From contig NZ_JAUEQY010000036.1 of the NCBI RefSeq assembly GCF_030406325.1, positions 36,561 through 100,560 of the forward strand: a stretch of 64,000 bases of DNA, read 5' to 3'. Source of the stretch: Actinomadura sp. DC4 (GTDB lineage Bacteria > Actinomycetota > Actinomycetes > Streptosporangiales > Streptosporangiaceae). Below the pieces are notes generated by a model that ran no database searches, had not been told where the DNA came from, and saw only the letters and a program-made list of their open reading frames with translations. A program made the position numbers and the translations under genes. This document shows, in pieces, positions 18,679-28,491 of the stretch (within the stretch, counting starts at the first letter, position 1; the number at the start of each line of letters is the position of its first letter).

Positions 18679-19038
18679 TCAGCCGACCGCCTTGCACTTG
18701 GGGCAGGGGGCCTCGACGTAGCGGGTGGGTGCGCGGTCGGCGTCGCACTCGACGTGGGCCACCGCGCCGACGCCGAAGCAGTCGGCGCACATGCCGACGC
18801 CCGCCACCATGCGGCGGACCGCGACCTGCCGGCGCGTCGGGGGCAGGCTGCGGACGACGTCGTCGACCTCGTGCTCCTCGCAGTCGATGTGCACGTGGCC
18901 CGACCCGTGGCACTGCGGGCACTCGCCGATGCGGAGCACCTGCGGCGGGCGGCCGTCGAGCGTGACGAGCTCGCCGACCTCCAGGCACATGTCGCAGGGG
19001 GTCAGCACACCTCCGAACGTGCCGTCGTCACCGCTCAC
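18679..19038 (-). CDS. Small Cys-rich zinc-binding protein
   Basis: 119 residues from a GTG with GAGGTGG upstream. It contains four CxxC knuckles: CDMC, CPQCHGSGH, CADCFGVG and CPKC. The CxxCxGxG type resembles the DnaJ central zinc domain. There is no J-domain. Possible protein- or RNA-binding role; no specific function recognised. Confidence 0.62.
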   Translation of the reverse strand: MSGDDGTFGGVLTPCDMCLEVGELVTLDGRPPQVLRIGECPQCHGSGHVHIDCEEHEVDDVVRSLPPTRRQVAVRRMVAGVGMCADCFGVGAVAHVECDADRAPTRYVEAPCPKCKAVG

Positions 19039-19129
19039 GAGATGCCACCTCGTACGGGATCGCCGCGTTCGTACCCGTCGCCCATCGCCGCCACCTCCCC
19101 GCTCAGCGTCCACACGAGAATTTGGCGCG

Positions 19130-19645
19130 TCAAGACCCGTCTCCGGGTGCGCCGAAGTTCCATCGTTCCGGCAGTGCGGCGCCGCAGATCGCGCACGCGA
19201 AGTGGCCGTCCTTCACGAGGTTGCGCTCGTGGCAGCCGGGACACAGACGGAACACGATCGGCGCGGTGAACCGGCCGGGATGCGCCAGGCCGGCCCGGTC
19301 GAGCGCGTGCCGTACGGCGGCCCAGGAGGTCAGGTCCGGGCAGTAGCCGGTCGACTGGTTGCTGATGTCCTCGACCGCCCAGCGCTCGCCGTCACGGGCG
19401 AAGGTGATCTCTCCCGCGCCGAGGACGGCCGAACCGCCGGCGCAGGCCACGTGCTCGCTGCGGCGCGGCGCGAGACGCAGGACCCCGGCGAGGTCGACCA
19501 CGAACGTGAACGGCTCGGACGACCCCTGTAAGCCCAGCCACGCGGCGAGGTCGTCCTGGGAGCCGATCGCCCGGCCCTCGCGGCCGGGCCGTACCGCGGC
19601 CAGGACGTCGAGGGGCCCCACATAGCGGTACCGGCGTACGGTCAC
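19130..19645 (-). CDS. Hypothetical protein with C-terminal zinc ribbon
   Basis: 171 residues starting MTVRRYRYVGPLDVLAAVRP. The N-terminal region reads like a conserved actinobacterial domain of unknown role, and the C-terminus carries CPGCHERNLVKDGHFACAIC, a four-Cys zinc ribbon. It starts 16 nt upstream of nothing on its own strand and faces away from the ROK/permease operon. Neighbouring Cys-rich gene 18679-19038 is on the same strand and may be co-transcribed. Confidence 0.68.
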   Translation of the reverse strand: MTVRRYRYVGPLDVLAAVRPGREGRAIGSQDDLAAWLGLQGSSEPFTFVVDLAGVLRLAPRRSEHVACAGGSAVLGAGEITFARDGERWAVEDISNQSTGYCPDLTSWAAVRHALDRAGLAHPGRFTAPIVFRLCPGCHERNLVKDGHFACAICGAALPERWNFGAPGDGS

Positions 19646-19661
19646 ACGGCGAACGTAGCGC

Positions 19662-20546
19662 TCACAGTGCCTCGACGGCGAGGGCCAGCGCCCCGATGAG
19701 GGGCGCGTCGTCCACGAAGCGGCCCGTACGCACCGGCGGCGGGAACGGCACCGCGCGGGTGACGGCCGCCGCGATGGCGGGCAGGAACGCGGTGGCCATG
19801 CCCCCGCCGACGATGACGCGTTCGGGGTCCAGGAACGTCGCGAGGTTCGCCACGGTCATGCCGATCGTGGCGGCGGCGTCGTCCAGCAGGCTGGCGACGG
19901 CGGGCTCGTCCCGGCTCGCCGCCAGGTCCACGGCCGTGACCGACCGGCGCAGCAGGGTGGTGCCGCGCGAGGCCAGGCCGCTGCCGGAGGTGTACTCCTC
20001 CAGCGGCGCGTGGCCGTGCGCGTACCCGGGCTCGCCCGGCTCCCGCAGGAGATAGCCGATCTCCCCGGCGGCGCCGTGCATGCCGGGGATGACCCGGCCG
20101 CCCACGATCAGCGCGGCGCCCGTGCCGGTGCCGAGGTTGACGTACAGGCCGACGTCGGTGCCGGCCAGGGCGCCCCAGTCGAGTTCGGCGGTCGCGGCGG
20201 CGTTGACGTCGTTGTCGACCTTCAGCGCCGGGACGCCGAGGCCCTCCTTGAGGAGCGCGGGCAGCGGCAGGTCCTCCCAGCCGCGCACGTTGGGCGCGAG
20301 CTGCACCCGGCCGTCGCGGACCACCCCGAAGGTGGAGACCCCGGCCGCGGCGAGCCGGCCGGGCGTGTCCTCGACGAGCCGCCGGGCGGCGGCCAGGGTC
20401 CGCCGCATGACCTCCTCGGCGCCGTCGGCGGCGCGGGTCTCGATGCGGGTGCCCCGCAGGCGCTCGCCGGCGGTCGTGGCGGTCGCCAGGGCGATCTTGG
20501 TGCCCCCGAAGTCGAGCCCGAGGACGAAGCCGTCGGCCGAGGTCAT
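19662..20546 (-). CDS. ROK-family kinase (copy 1)
   Basis: 294 residues, starting by ATGA overlap with the upstream permease stop. Phosphate-binding loop FVLGLDFGGTKIALATAT, catalytic-Asp segment KVDNDVNAAATAEL, NLGTGTGAALIVGGR and HGAAGEIGYLL are present. The usual ROK zinc motif CxCGxxGC is absent; that stretch reads GYAHGHAPLEEYTSGSG. It is probably a sugar kinase, with substrate unknown. It is strikingly similar throughout to the ROK gene at 22062-22967, so a local duplication is likely. A longer open frame upstream is a shadow of the permease. Confidence 0.85.
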   Translation of the reverse strand: MTSADGFVLGLDFGGTKIALATATTAGERLRGTRIETRAADGAEEVMRRTLAAARRLVEDTPGRLAAAGVSTFGVVRDGRVQLAPNVRGWEDLPLPALLKEGLGVPALKVDNDVNAAATAELDWGALAGTDVGLYVNLGTGTGAALIVGGRVIPGMHGAAGEIGYLLREPGEPGYAHGHAPLEEYTSGSGLASRGTTLLRRSVTAVDLAASRDEPAVASLLDDAAATIGMTVANLATFLDPERVIVGGGMATAFLPAIAAAVTRAVPFPPPVRTGRFVDDAPLIGALALAVEAL

Positions 20547-21940
20547 GCCGGCGCCTCCTCGGCGTGCTCCACGAAGGCCTCCCGGATCTCCTTGGGGCCG
20601 AACGGCCAGGTCCGCTCGGCGCGCGCCCAGATCAGGAACGCGATGCCGCCGGCGACCAGCCAGACGAGCGAGAGCAGGATCGGCTTGAGCCCGGCCGACT
20701 TGTAGATGTAGATCCAGCCGACCAGCGCGACGATGCTGGGCAGCGGGTAGAGCCACATCTTGTACGGGCGGCGGAGGTTCGGCTGCCGCTTGCGCAGCAC
20801 GGTCACGGCGACGACCTGGGCGACCGACTGGATGAGCACGAAGACCGCGGTGAGCATGCTGATCACGTCGGTGAGGGTGAAGAGGCTGCCGACCGCGGTG
20901 ATGATGCCCATCGCGAACAGGCCGGCGGTGGGGAAGTGCAGGCGGGGGTGCAGCCGCCCGAACCAGGACAGGAAGACCTTGTCCCGCGCGGCGTTGTAGG
21001 GCACCCGCGACCCGCCGAGCAGCCCGGCGAACACCGAGGCGAACGCGGTGATGATGATCCCGACGGTGAAGATCTGCGCGGCGCCCTTGCCCCAGGCCTT
21101 CTCCAGCACGAGCGAGGCGACCGAGCTGGAGTCCTTGGCCTGCTCCCAGGGCACGACGCCCAGCACGCCGACCTGGAGCAGGAAGTACAGCCCCATGATC
21201 CCGACGATGGCGTAGACGATCGAGCGCGGGATCACCCGTCCCGGGTCCTTGACCTCCGCGCCGAGGTAGGCGCTCGTGTTGTAGCCGAGGTAGTCGTAGA
21301 TGGCGATGACCAGGCCGGCGCCGAGGCCCGTGAAGAACTTCGAGGTCCCGTCCGCCGGGAACGTGAACGCCTGGTGCGCGTTGAAGTGCGTGAAGGCCGC
21401 GAAGATCACGCCGAGTACCGAGATCAGCATCACGACGAAGAAGACCGAGGTCATCCGGCCGATGTCGCCGATCCGCCGGTAGAGCGCGAGGATCACGAGC
21501 ACGACGACGCCGACCGCCGCCAGGTGCCCCCACCAGGACAGGCCGCCGCCGCTGACGAGGACCGGCCAGAGATACCCCGCGTACTGGACCAGCCCGATCA
21601 CCCCCGTCGACATGATCAGCGGGATGAACAGCACGGCCGACCAGACGAACAGGAACGGCATGAGCCGCCCGGTGCGGTACTGGAACGCCTCACGGAGGTA
21701 GAGGTAGCTGCCGCCGGCGCCGGGCATGGCGGCGCCCAGCTCGGCCCAGACGAGGCCGTCGGCGATCGCGATGATCGCGCCGACGACCCAGCCGAACATC
21801 GCCTGCGGCCCCTGCATCGTGGCGATCATCACCGGGATGGTGACGAACGGCCCGATGCCGCACATCTGGGTCATGTTCACGGTGGTGGCCTGGAACAGGC
21901 CGAGACGACGCTCGAACGCCGGCGCGGTGGAACTCGCCAT
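20543..21940 (-). CDS. APC-superfamily amino-acid permease
   Basis: 465 residues with about 12 membrane spans. The N-terminus LGLFQATTVNMTQMCGIGPF carries the APC helix-1 unwound region (GIG), and LRRPYKMWLYPLPSIVAL is the typical late loop (FRVP-like). Start ATG has GGAGAG upstream. It forms an operon with ROK copy 1 (ATGA overlap). A palindromic operator lies about 65 nt upstream of the start. Substrate is probably an amino acid or a glucosamine-like amine, inferred from the pairing with ROK genes. Confidence 0.87.
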   Translation of the reverse strand: MASSTAPAFERRLGLFQATTVNMTQMCGIGPFVTIPVMIATMQGPQAMFGWVVGAIIAIADGLVWAELGAAMPGAGGSYLYLREAFQYRTGRLMPFLFVWSAVLFIPLIMSTGVIGLVQYAGYLWPVLVSGGGLSWWGHLAAVGVVVLVILALYRRIGDIGRMTSVFFVVMLISVLGVIFAAFTHFNAHQAFTFPADGTSKFFTGLGAGLVIAIYDYLGYNTSAYLGAEVKDPGRVIPRSIVYAIVGIMGLYFLLQVGVLGVVPWEQAKDSSSVASLVLEKAWGKGAAQIFTVGIIITAFASVFAGLLGGSRVPYNAARDKVFLSWFGRLHPRLHFPTAGLFAMGIITAVGSLFTLTDVISMLTAVFVLIQSVAQVVAVTVLRKRQPNLRRPYKMWLYPLPSIVALVGWIYIYKSAGLKPILLSLVWLVAGGIAFLIWARAERTWPFGPKEIREAFVEHAEEAPA

Positions 21941-22002
21941 GGAAGCTCTCCGTTCGCGGGGGAAACAAGAAGGCCATACCCAGGGGAAATGTCTTCACAT
22001 CA

Positions 22003-22028
22003 AATGTAAGGGAGACTCCCTAACGAAT
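22003..22028. promoter_or_regulatory. ROK-regulator operator, site 1 (permease promoter)
   Basis: Near-palindrome with arms GTAAGGGAG and TCCCTAACG, lying 63-88 nt upstream of the permease start. A 26-bp match with only two differences occurs at 23012-23037. Likely bound by the ROK repressor encoded at 23105. Confidence 0.72.
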
Positions 22029-22061
22029 GGAACAGGTCTGCCCGAATGCCTGCCGGTGACG

Positions 22062-22967
22062 TCATGGATCCCCGTTCGCGGTCCGTACGGCGAGGGCGAC
22101 CGCGCCGATCAGCGGGGCGTCGCCGATGAAGCGCGCGGCCCGTACGTCGGGAGGGAAGGGCACCGCGCCGGCGACGGCGGCTCGCAGGGCGGGCAGGAAG
22201 GCGGTGGCCATTCCGCCGCCGACGACCACGCGCTCGGGGTCGAGGAAGGTGGCCAGGTTGGCGACGGCCGTGCCGACCGTGGCGGCGGCGTCGTCCAGCA
22301 GAGCGGCGACGGCGGGCTCGTCCCGGCGTGCGAACAGGTCCGCGGCGGTCACGGGCCGGCCGAGGAGCTTCGAGCCGCGCGCCGCGAGGCCGCCGCCGGA
22401 GGTGTACTCCTCCAGGGGCGCCCGCCCCGCGGCGTACCCCGGCTCGTCCGCCTCGCGGAGGAAGTAGCCGATCTCCCCGGCGGCCCCGTGCGTCCCGGGG
22501 ACCACCCGGCCGCCGACGACGAGCGCGGCCCCGGTGCCGGTGCCGAGGTTGACGTACAGGCCGACGTCGGCGCCCGCCAGGCCGCCCCAGTGCAGTTCGG
22601 CGGTCGCCGCGGCGTTGACGTCGTTGTCGATCTCCAGGGCGGGCACGCCGAGGCCGTCGCGCAGGAGCGCGGGCAGCGACAGGTCCTCCCAGCCCGGGAC
22701 GTTCGGCGCGAGCCGCACCCGGCCGTCCCGTACGACCCCGAACGTCGAGATCCCGGCGGCCACGAGACGGCCGGGAGTGGCCGCGACCAGGTCGTTCGCC
22801 GCCTCGACGGCCCGGCGGAGGACCTCGGCGGCCCCGTCCGAGGCGCGGGTCTCGATGCGGGCGTCGCGCAGGCGCTCGCCGGACGCGGTGGCGGTGGCGA
22901 GCGCGATCTTGGTGCCGCCGAAGTCGACGCCGAGGACGATGCCCGCCGGGAGCCGTCCACCGGGCAT
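22062..22967 (-). CDS. ROK-family kinase (copy 2)
   Basis: 301 residues. VLGVDFGGTKIALATATASG, EIDNDVNAAATAEL, NLGTGTGAALVVGGR and HGAAGEIGYFL match copy 1 almost position by position. The CxCGxxGC zinc motif is again replaced (GYAAGRAPLEEYTSGGG). Transcribed away from the ROK repressor, with an operator copy 45-70 nt upstream of its start. It ends about 35 nt after the operator-1 region of the permease operon. The two kinases may differ in substrate or regulation. Confidence 0.85.
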   Translation of the reverse strand: MPGGRLPAGIVLGVDFGGTKIALATATASGERLRDARIETRASDGAAEVLRRAVEAANDLVAATPGRLVAAGISTFGVVRDGRVRLAPNVPGWEDLSLPALLRDGLGVPALEIDNDVNAAATAELHWGGLAGADVGLYVNLGTGTGAALVVGGRVVPGTHGAAGEIGYFLREADEPGYAAGRAPLEEYTSGGGLAARGSKLLGRPVTAADLFARRDEPAVAALLDDAAATVGTAVANLATFLDPERVVVGGGMATAFLPALRAAVAGAVPFPPDVRAARFIGDAPLIGAVALAVRTANGDP

Positions 22968-23011
22968 GGGGTCCGCCTTCCTGGGGCTCGTCCGCAGAGC
23001 TACCTTGGGGA

Positions 23012-23037
23012 AATGTAAGGGAGGGTCCCTAACGAAT
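23012..23037. promoter_or_regulatory. ROK-regulator operator, site 2 (divergent promoter)
   Basis: Second copy of the GTAAGGGAG-N2-TCCCTAACG type near-palindrome, between ROK kinase copy 2 and the divergently transcribed ROK repressor. Placement suits repression of the kinase and autoregulation of the repressor. Confidence 0.72.
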
Positions 23038-23104
23038 CAATACCGGCGATCCGCCCGGTTCCGTGATATGCCAGCTTGTGAGATCGGCGCTGGGGAGGGG
23101 ACGC

Positions 23105-24316
23105 GTGTCGACCGAGTTCGGTGAGACGGGGAATGTGAATCCGACCGCGAACACCACGAGTGTGTTGCGGATCATGAATGAACGGGCGGTCTACGACCGG
23201 ATCCGGGTGCTCGGCCCGGTCTCGCGGCCGCAGCTCGCCGCGGCGACCGGGCTCTCGAAACCGACGATCTCGCTGGCCCTGGCCGACCTCGAGCGCGCCG
23301 GGCTGGTGCTGGCGGTGGGACACCGTACGGGCAATGCCGGGCGCGCCGCGGCCCTGTACGAGATCCGCCCCGAGGCCGGCTGGGTGATCGGGCTCGACGT
23401 CGGGGCCGAGTGGATCCGCGCCGCGCTGGTCGACCTGAGCGGCGAGATCGCGGTCCGCGAGGACGTCCCGGCGCAGGCCGGCAGCGCGAACGCCCTGATC
23501 GGCCGGCTCGGCGGCATCGTGGACGACCTCGCCGCGACGGCCCGGGGCGAGGTCACCAACATCGTCCTCGGTACCCCGGGCGTGCACGACGCCGGCGACC
23601 GGCGGCTGCGGCTCGCGCCCAACCTGCCCGGCTGGGACCGGCCCGGCGTCATCGGGCGGCTCGCCGAGCGGCTGCCGGTCCCGTTCGCGATCGAGAACGA
23701 CATCGCGCTGGCCGCGCTGGGGGAGCAGGGGTACGGCCTCGGCGCGGGGCTGCGGCACTTCGTGTACGTCTCGATCGGCACCGGCATCGGGATGGGGATC
23801 ATCGTGGACGGTGAGCTCTACCGCGGCGCGCGGGGCGCGGCCGGGGAGATCGCCTTCCTGCCGATGGGGGAGACCGACCCGCTCGCCAACACCCCCGGCA
23901 CCCGCAGGCACGGGATGTTCGAGGCGGTCGCCTCCGGGCCGGGTGTGGTCGCGACCGCGCAGCGGCTCGGCATGAGCGGCCCGATCACCGCCAAACGGGT
24001 CTTCGACGAGGCGCGCGACGGCGACGCCGTCGCCGAGCGCGCGGTCGCCCACGAGGCCGACCACGTGGCGCGCGCCCTGGCCGGCGTCATCGCGCTGCTC
24101 GACCCCGAGCTGGTCGTGCTGGGCGGCGGCATCGGCGGGCACGGCGCGGACGTCCTGCTCGGCGCGGTCCGCGACCGCCTGGCGACGATGACGCCGCTGG
24201 GCCCGCCGCGGATCGAGGTCTCCCCCCTCGGCGACGACGCCGTCGTGCTGGGCGCCCTCGCCACCGGCCTGGCCACCGCGCGCGCCCTCGTCTTCGACCG
24301 GGCCCTCGCGGGGTAG
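23105..24316 (+). CDS. ROK-family (NagC/XylR-like) transcriptional repressor
   Basis: 403 residues from a GTG with GGGGAGGGG upstream. N-terminal winged HTH: VSRPQLAAATGLSKPTISLALADLERAGLV. The ROK domain follows with VIGLDVGAEWIRAALVDLSG, NDIALAALGEQGYG, VSIGTGIGMGIIVDGEL and GAAGEIAFLP. The zinc-site cysteines are missing. Divergent from ROK kinase copy 2; operator copies sit before both that kinase and the permease. Most likely a sugar-responsive repressor of the local transport/kinase genes. Confidence 0.88.
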   Translation: MSTEFGETGNVNPTANTTSVLRIMNERAVYDRIRVLGPVSRPQLAAATGLSKPTISLALADLERAGLVLAVGHRTGNAGRAAALYEIRPEAGWVIGLDVGAEWIRAALVDLSGEIAVREDVPAQAGSANALIGRLGGIVDDLAATARGEVTNIVLGTPGVHDAGDRRLRLAPNLPGWDRPGVIGRLAERLPVPFAIENDIALAALGEQGYGLGAGLRHFVYVSIGTGIGMGIIVDGELYRGARGAAGEIAFLPMGETDPLANTPGTRRHGMFEAVASGPGVVATAQRLGMSGPITAKRVFDEARDGDAVAERAVAHEADHVARALAGVIALLDPELVVLGGGIGGHGADVLLGAVRDRLATMTPLGPPRIEVSPLGDDAVVLGALATGLATARALVFDRALAG

Positions 24317-24377
24317 CCGCCGGTTCATGGTGTGAGACGAGTGTTCAGGCACTGAGACGCTCCGCTAAGGTACGTGC

Positions 24378-25424
24378 ATGGCTTCCCGCAACATCAGGCT
24401 CGCCGTGATCCCAGGTGACGGCATCGGCCCCGAGGTCGTGGCGGAAGGGCTGAAGGTCCTCGACGCGCTCGGGCTCACCATCGAGCAGACGGTGTACGAA
24501 CTCGGCGCGACCTACTGGCACAAGACCGGTGAGGCGCTGCCCGACGAGACGCTGGAGGAGATCCGCGGCCACGACGCGATCCTCCTGGGGGCCGTGGGCG
24601 ACCCCAGCGTGCCGAGCGGCGTCCTGGAGCGCGGGCTCCTGCTCAAGCTGCGGTTCGCGCTCGACCACTATGTCAACCTGCGGCCCGTGCGCCTCTACCC
24701 GGGCGTCACCACGCCGCTGGCGGGCGTCCGGCCCGAGGACATCGACATGATGGTGGTCCGCGAGGGCACCGAGGGCCCGTACGCCGGTGCCGGCGGCGTC
24801 CTGCGGAAGGGCACCTCCCAGGAGATCGCGACCCAGGAGAGCGTCAACACCGCCTTCGGCGTCGAGCGCACCGTCCGCTACGCCTTCGAGCTCGCGTCCC
24901 GCCGCCCGCGCAAGAAGCTCACCCTCGTCCACAAGAACAACGTCCTGGTCTATGCGGGCGACCTGTGGTCGCGTACGGTCGATGCCGTGGCCAAGGAGTA
25001 CACCGGCATCGACGTCGACTACTGCCACGTCGACGCCGCGACCATGTTCTTCGTCAGCCGGCCACAGCGTTTCGACGTCGTCGTCACCGACAACCTTTTC
25101 GGCGACATCATCACCGACCTGGGCGCCGCGGTGGCCGGCGGCATCGGCCTGGCCGCGAGCGGCAACCTCAACCCCTCCGGGGCCGCGCCGAGCATGTTCG
25201 AGCCCGTGCACGGCAGCGCCCCCGACATCGCGGGGCAGGCCAAGGCCGACCCCACCGCGACGATCCTGTCGGTCGCGCTCCTGCTGGACCACCTCGGCCT
25301 GGCCGACGAGGCCCGCCGCGTCGAGCAGGCGGTGGCCGACGACATCATCGAGCGTCAAGGAGCCTGGGCCGCCCGGTCGACCCAGGAGGCCGGCGACGAC
25401 ATCGCGGAACGAGTAACCGCCTAG
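24378..25424 (+). CDS. leuB: 3-Isopropylmalate dehydrogenase
   Basis: 348 residues. Oxidative decarboxylation of 3-isopropylmalate in leucine synthesis, NAD-dependent. Motifs: [64 protein letters not shown] and [20 protein letters not shown]. Length and motifs are those of the actinobacterial short form. A hairpin follows the stop. The downstream neighbour is ilvE in the same direction. Confidence 0.95.
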   Translation: MASRNIRLAVIPGDGIGPEVVAEGLKVLDALGLTIEQTVYELGATYWHKTGEALPDETLEEIRGHDAILLGAVGDPSVPSGVLERGLLLKLRFALDHYVNLRPVRLYPGVTTPLAGVRPEDIDMMVVREGTEGPYAGAGGVLRKGTSQEIATQESVNTAFGVERTVRYAFELASRRPRKKLTLVHKNNVLVYAGDLWSRTVDAVAKEYTGIDVDYCHVDAATMFFVSRPQRFDVVVTDNLFGDIITDLGAAVAGGIGLAASGNLNPSGAAPSMFEPVHGSAPDIAGQAKADPTATILSVALLLDHLGLADEARRVEQAVADDIIERQGAWAARSTQEAGDDIAERVTA

Positions 25425-25455
25425 GGCGCGCCTTCCGTACCAGCGGAACCTCTCC

Positions 25456-25477
25456 GGGCGCGCCCCACGGCGCGCCC
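25456..25477. terminator. Hairpin between leuB and ilvE
   Basis: Stem GGGCGCGCC / GGCGCGCCC with a 4-nt loop, 32 nt past leuB. No T-run. It probably separates the leuB and ilvE transcripts. Confidence 0.6.
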
Positions 25478-25575
25478 GTTCTGCGCTGCCGTGACGAAGG
25501 AGATAGTAGGACGTCAAAATAAGACAAGATGGGCAAGGGCGGCGGCAACGGGGCCGCGCCGCGAGAGGACCTCAC

Positions 25576-26673
<1,098 letters not shown>

Positions 26674-26680
26674 CACCTCC

Positions 26681-26710
26681 GGCCGGTGACCCGCAGGCGG
26701 GTCACCGGCC
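26681..26710. terminator. Convergent terminator after ilvE
   Basis: 14-bp inverted repeat GGCCGGTGACCCGC / GCGGGTCACCGGCC with minimal loop, between ilvE and the convergent anti-sigma-like gene. Confidence 0.8.
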
Positions 26711-26716
26711 ATCGGG

Positions 26717-27598
26717 CTACTCGACGGGCGGGCGGGCGGTCCACTCGGCCGTGGGGACCGAGACCGACTGTTTCCCCATCCAGGCGGGAGTGTCCCGGGA
26801 CGGTGGCGGCGCGGTGATGGTCCAGCCGCGCACCAGGGACGTCGCGGGGTCGACGACCATCGTCATGTCCTCCCGGTCGTTACGGATGAGCAGCGTCTGC
26901 CCGTCTGGCGTCGATCCGGCTCGGCTGACCCCAGGAAGGCCGGCGAGCGCACGGAAGGCCGTGGCTCGGACCTTCGGCGGGGCGGGCACCCGCGCCAGCA
27001 GCTCCGTCAGGGACTGGACCATCAGAGGGTCACGACCGGGACCGACCACGTGGCCCGCCATGCCCCGCTCATCCTCGGTGATCTTGGCCTTCAGCGCGGC
27101 GGGATCGGTCGGCAGGCTCTGGATCTGCTCGAAGGTCAGGTCCATGCTGAAGATCGAGAAGGCCGTCCTCTCGCCGCCGACGCGGACGGGCCGCTTCGAT
27201 CCGTTCCGGACGTACTGACGGCCGTCCTTGCGGGTCCAGGACTCGATGAACTTCGACAACCGCGGATTACGGTAGACCGTCTTGACGTGCCAGTATGCGC
27301 CCGAACCCGCCGGGCGCGCCGCGGCGATGGTGGCGGCGGCGAGCAGGATCTGCCGTCCGGAGGCCGCGACGGGAGGCGGCGGTCCGTTCGGCGTGGCGGT
27401 GGGGGAGAGGTCCGAGACGACCACGATCGCGGCGGTCGCCGTGGCGACGGTGCCCAGCGCGACCGCGGGCCAGGTGAACCGGCGCCGGCGGACCGGACCG
27501 TGCGCCGCCGCGCGCAGCCGGTCCCGCCCGCGTGCGGTCACGTCGGCGCTCGGGCCGGGCCTGTCCAGCAGGGTGCCGAGCATGCGCAGATCATCCAT
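26717..27598 (-). CDS. CU044_5270-type membrane protein, probable anti-sigma factor
   Basis: 293 residues. A cytoplasmic N-terminus (about 40 residues) precedes one membrane helix (FTWPAVALGTVATATAAIVVV). A large extracytoplasmic domain follows. Overlaps the ECF sigma gene by 8 nt, the usual order sigma then anti-sigma. The domain after the helix matches the CU044_5270 family by general pattern; there is no zinc-binding HxxxCxxC motif. Anti-sigma function is inferred from the pairing. Confidence 0.75.
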   Translation of the reverse strand: MDDLRMLGTLLDRPGPSADVTARGRDRLRAAAHGPVRRRRFTWPAVALGTVATATAAIVVVSDLSPTATPNGPPPPVAASGRQILLAAATIAAARPAGSGAYWHVKTVYRNPRLSKFIESWTRKDGRQYVRNGSKRPVRVGGERTAFSIFSMDLTFEQIQSLPTDPAALKAKITEDERGMAGHVVGPGRDPLMVQSLTELLARVPAPPKVRATAFRALAGLPGVSRAGSTPDGQTLLIRNDREDMTMVVDPATSLVRGWTITAPPPSRDTPAWMGKQSVSVPTAEWTARPPVE

Positions 27599-28163
27599 TG
27601 AAGTCCTCCTGGTCGAGTGCCGCGTGGAGTTTCCTTCGGGCCCGGCTGAGCCGGGAGCCGACGGTGCCGTAGGAGATGCCGAGCGCCTCGGCCACCTCCT
27701 CGTGGCTGAGCTGGCTCAGGGCCAGGAGTAGCAGGACGTCGCGCTCGCCCTGGTTCAGCGTCGTGAGAGCCCAGGCCACCTGGGGCCGGACCCGCTCGGC
27801 GGCGACCGACGCGACGACGCGGTTCTCATGGCTGTCGGCGGCCCGGTCGGTCCCCGCCCGCGCCAGCGCCCGGTAGTGCCGGGCCTCCGTCCGGCGGTGC
27901 CGGGCCACGATGTTCGTCGCGATGCCGAACAACCACGGCCGCAGGTTGCCGCGCTCAGGATCGAACCGGTCCCGCCGGCTCAACGCCACGAGGAACGTCT
28001 CGGCGGCGAGGTCGTCGGCCGCCTGGACGTCCAGGCGGCCGGCCACGTACCGGTAGATGGCGTCGAAGTACCGGTCGTAGACCGCCGTGAACTGATCGGG
28101 ATCCCGCCGGAACCGGGCGGCGAGTTCGGCGTCGGTCACCTGCTCGCCCACCTCGGCGGTCAC
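27591..28163 (-). CDS. ECF-type RNA polymerase sigma factor
   Basis: 190 residues from a GTG. Sigma region 2: FTAVYDRYFDAIYRYVAGRL, then DDLAAETFLVAL and NLRPWLFGIATNIVARHRR. Region 4 HTH: LALSQLSHEEVAEALGISYG, then SRLSRARRKLHAAL. Overlaps the following membrane gene, which likely restrains it. Divergent from cimA across about 190 bp. Signal and target promoters are unknown. Confidence 0.92.
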   Translation of the reverse strand: MTAEVGEQVTDAELAARFRRDPDQFTAVYDRYFDAIYRYVAGRLDVQAADDLAAETFLVALSRRDRFDPERGNLRPWLFGIATNIVARHRRTEARHYRALARAGTDRAADSHENRVVASVAAERVRPQVAWALTTLNQGERDVLLLLALSQLSHEEVAEALGISYGTVGSRLSRARRKLHAALDQEDFNG

Positions 28164-28313
28164 GTATCTGGGTCCGTCATCGTGCTGCCTCCCGGGCAGT
28201 GCGGTGCATGGTCACCCGTTGTTCGCCGTACGCGTGGATCGCTTTCCCGGGTTCGTCGTGGACCGTACGGACCTGCCCGGTTCCATCGTCGTCTCACGAT
28301 GTGGAACACGGGG

Positions 28314-28342
28314 TGTCACTGGCCGTACACGTGTGGCAGACT
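28314..28342 (+). promoter_or_regulatory. Putative cimA promoter
   Basis: TGTCAC and CAGACT hexamers with 17-nt spacing. The expected start site falls about 3-6 nt before the ATG of the 13-codon leader ORF at 28353, which would make that ORF nearly leaderless. Hexamers are weak matches, so this is tentative. Confidence 0.45.
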
Positions 28343-28352
28343 CGTGACCATC

Positions 28353-28394
28353 ATGCGCTGCTGCCATCTCATTATCGGCGGGCGCGCCGGCTGA
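28353..28394 (+). CDS. Putative cimA leader peptide
   Basis: 13-codon ORF MRCCHLIIGGRAG, TGA stop, 98 nt upstream of cimA. Holds Leu-Ile-Ile and a Cys-Cys pair. It is followed by two mutually exclusive-looking inverted repeats (28382-28390 with 28408-28416, then 28420-28439) before cimA. This layout suits translation-coupled attenuation by isoleucine. The CysCys pair also resembles the short cysteine-responsive leader ORFs reported in mycobacteria. Confidence 0.5.
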   Translation: MRCCHLIIGGRAG

Positions 28395-28419
28395 TAGCAG
28401 GACATCACCGGCGCGCAGA

Positions 28420-28440
28420 CCTCTCACGACCGTGAGGGGT
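28420..28440 (+). terminator. Putative attenuator hairpin before cimA
   Basis: Stem CCTCTCAC / GTGAGGGG with loop GACC (one G-T pair), followed by TCATTTTGC. An alternative upstream hairpin GCGCGCCGG (28382-28390) / CCGGCGCGC (28408-28416) begins inside the leader ORF. Confidence 0.5.
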
Positions 28441-28491
28441 CATTTTGCTTTCTGGAGCACGCGCCTCTCGCCTTTCAAAGGACTCGAACCC

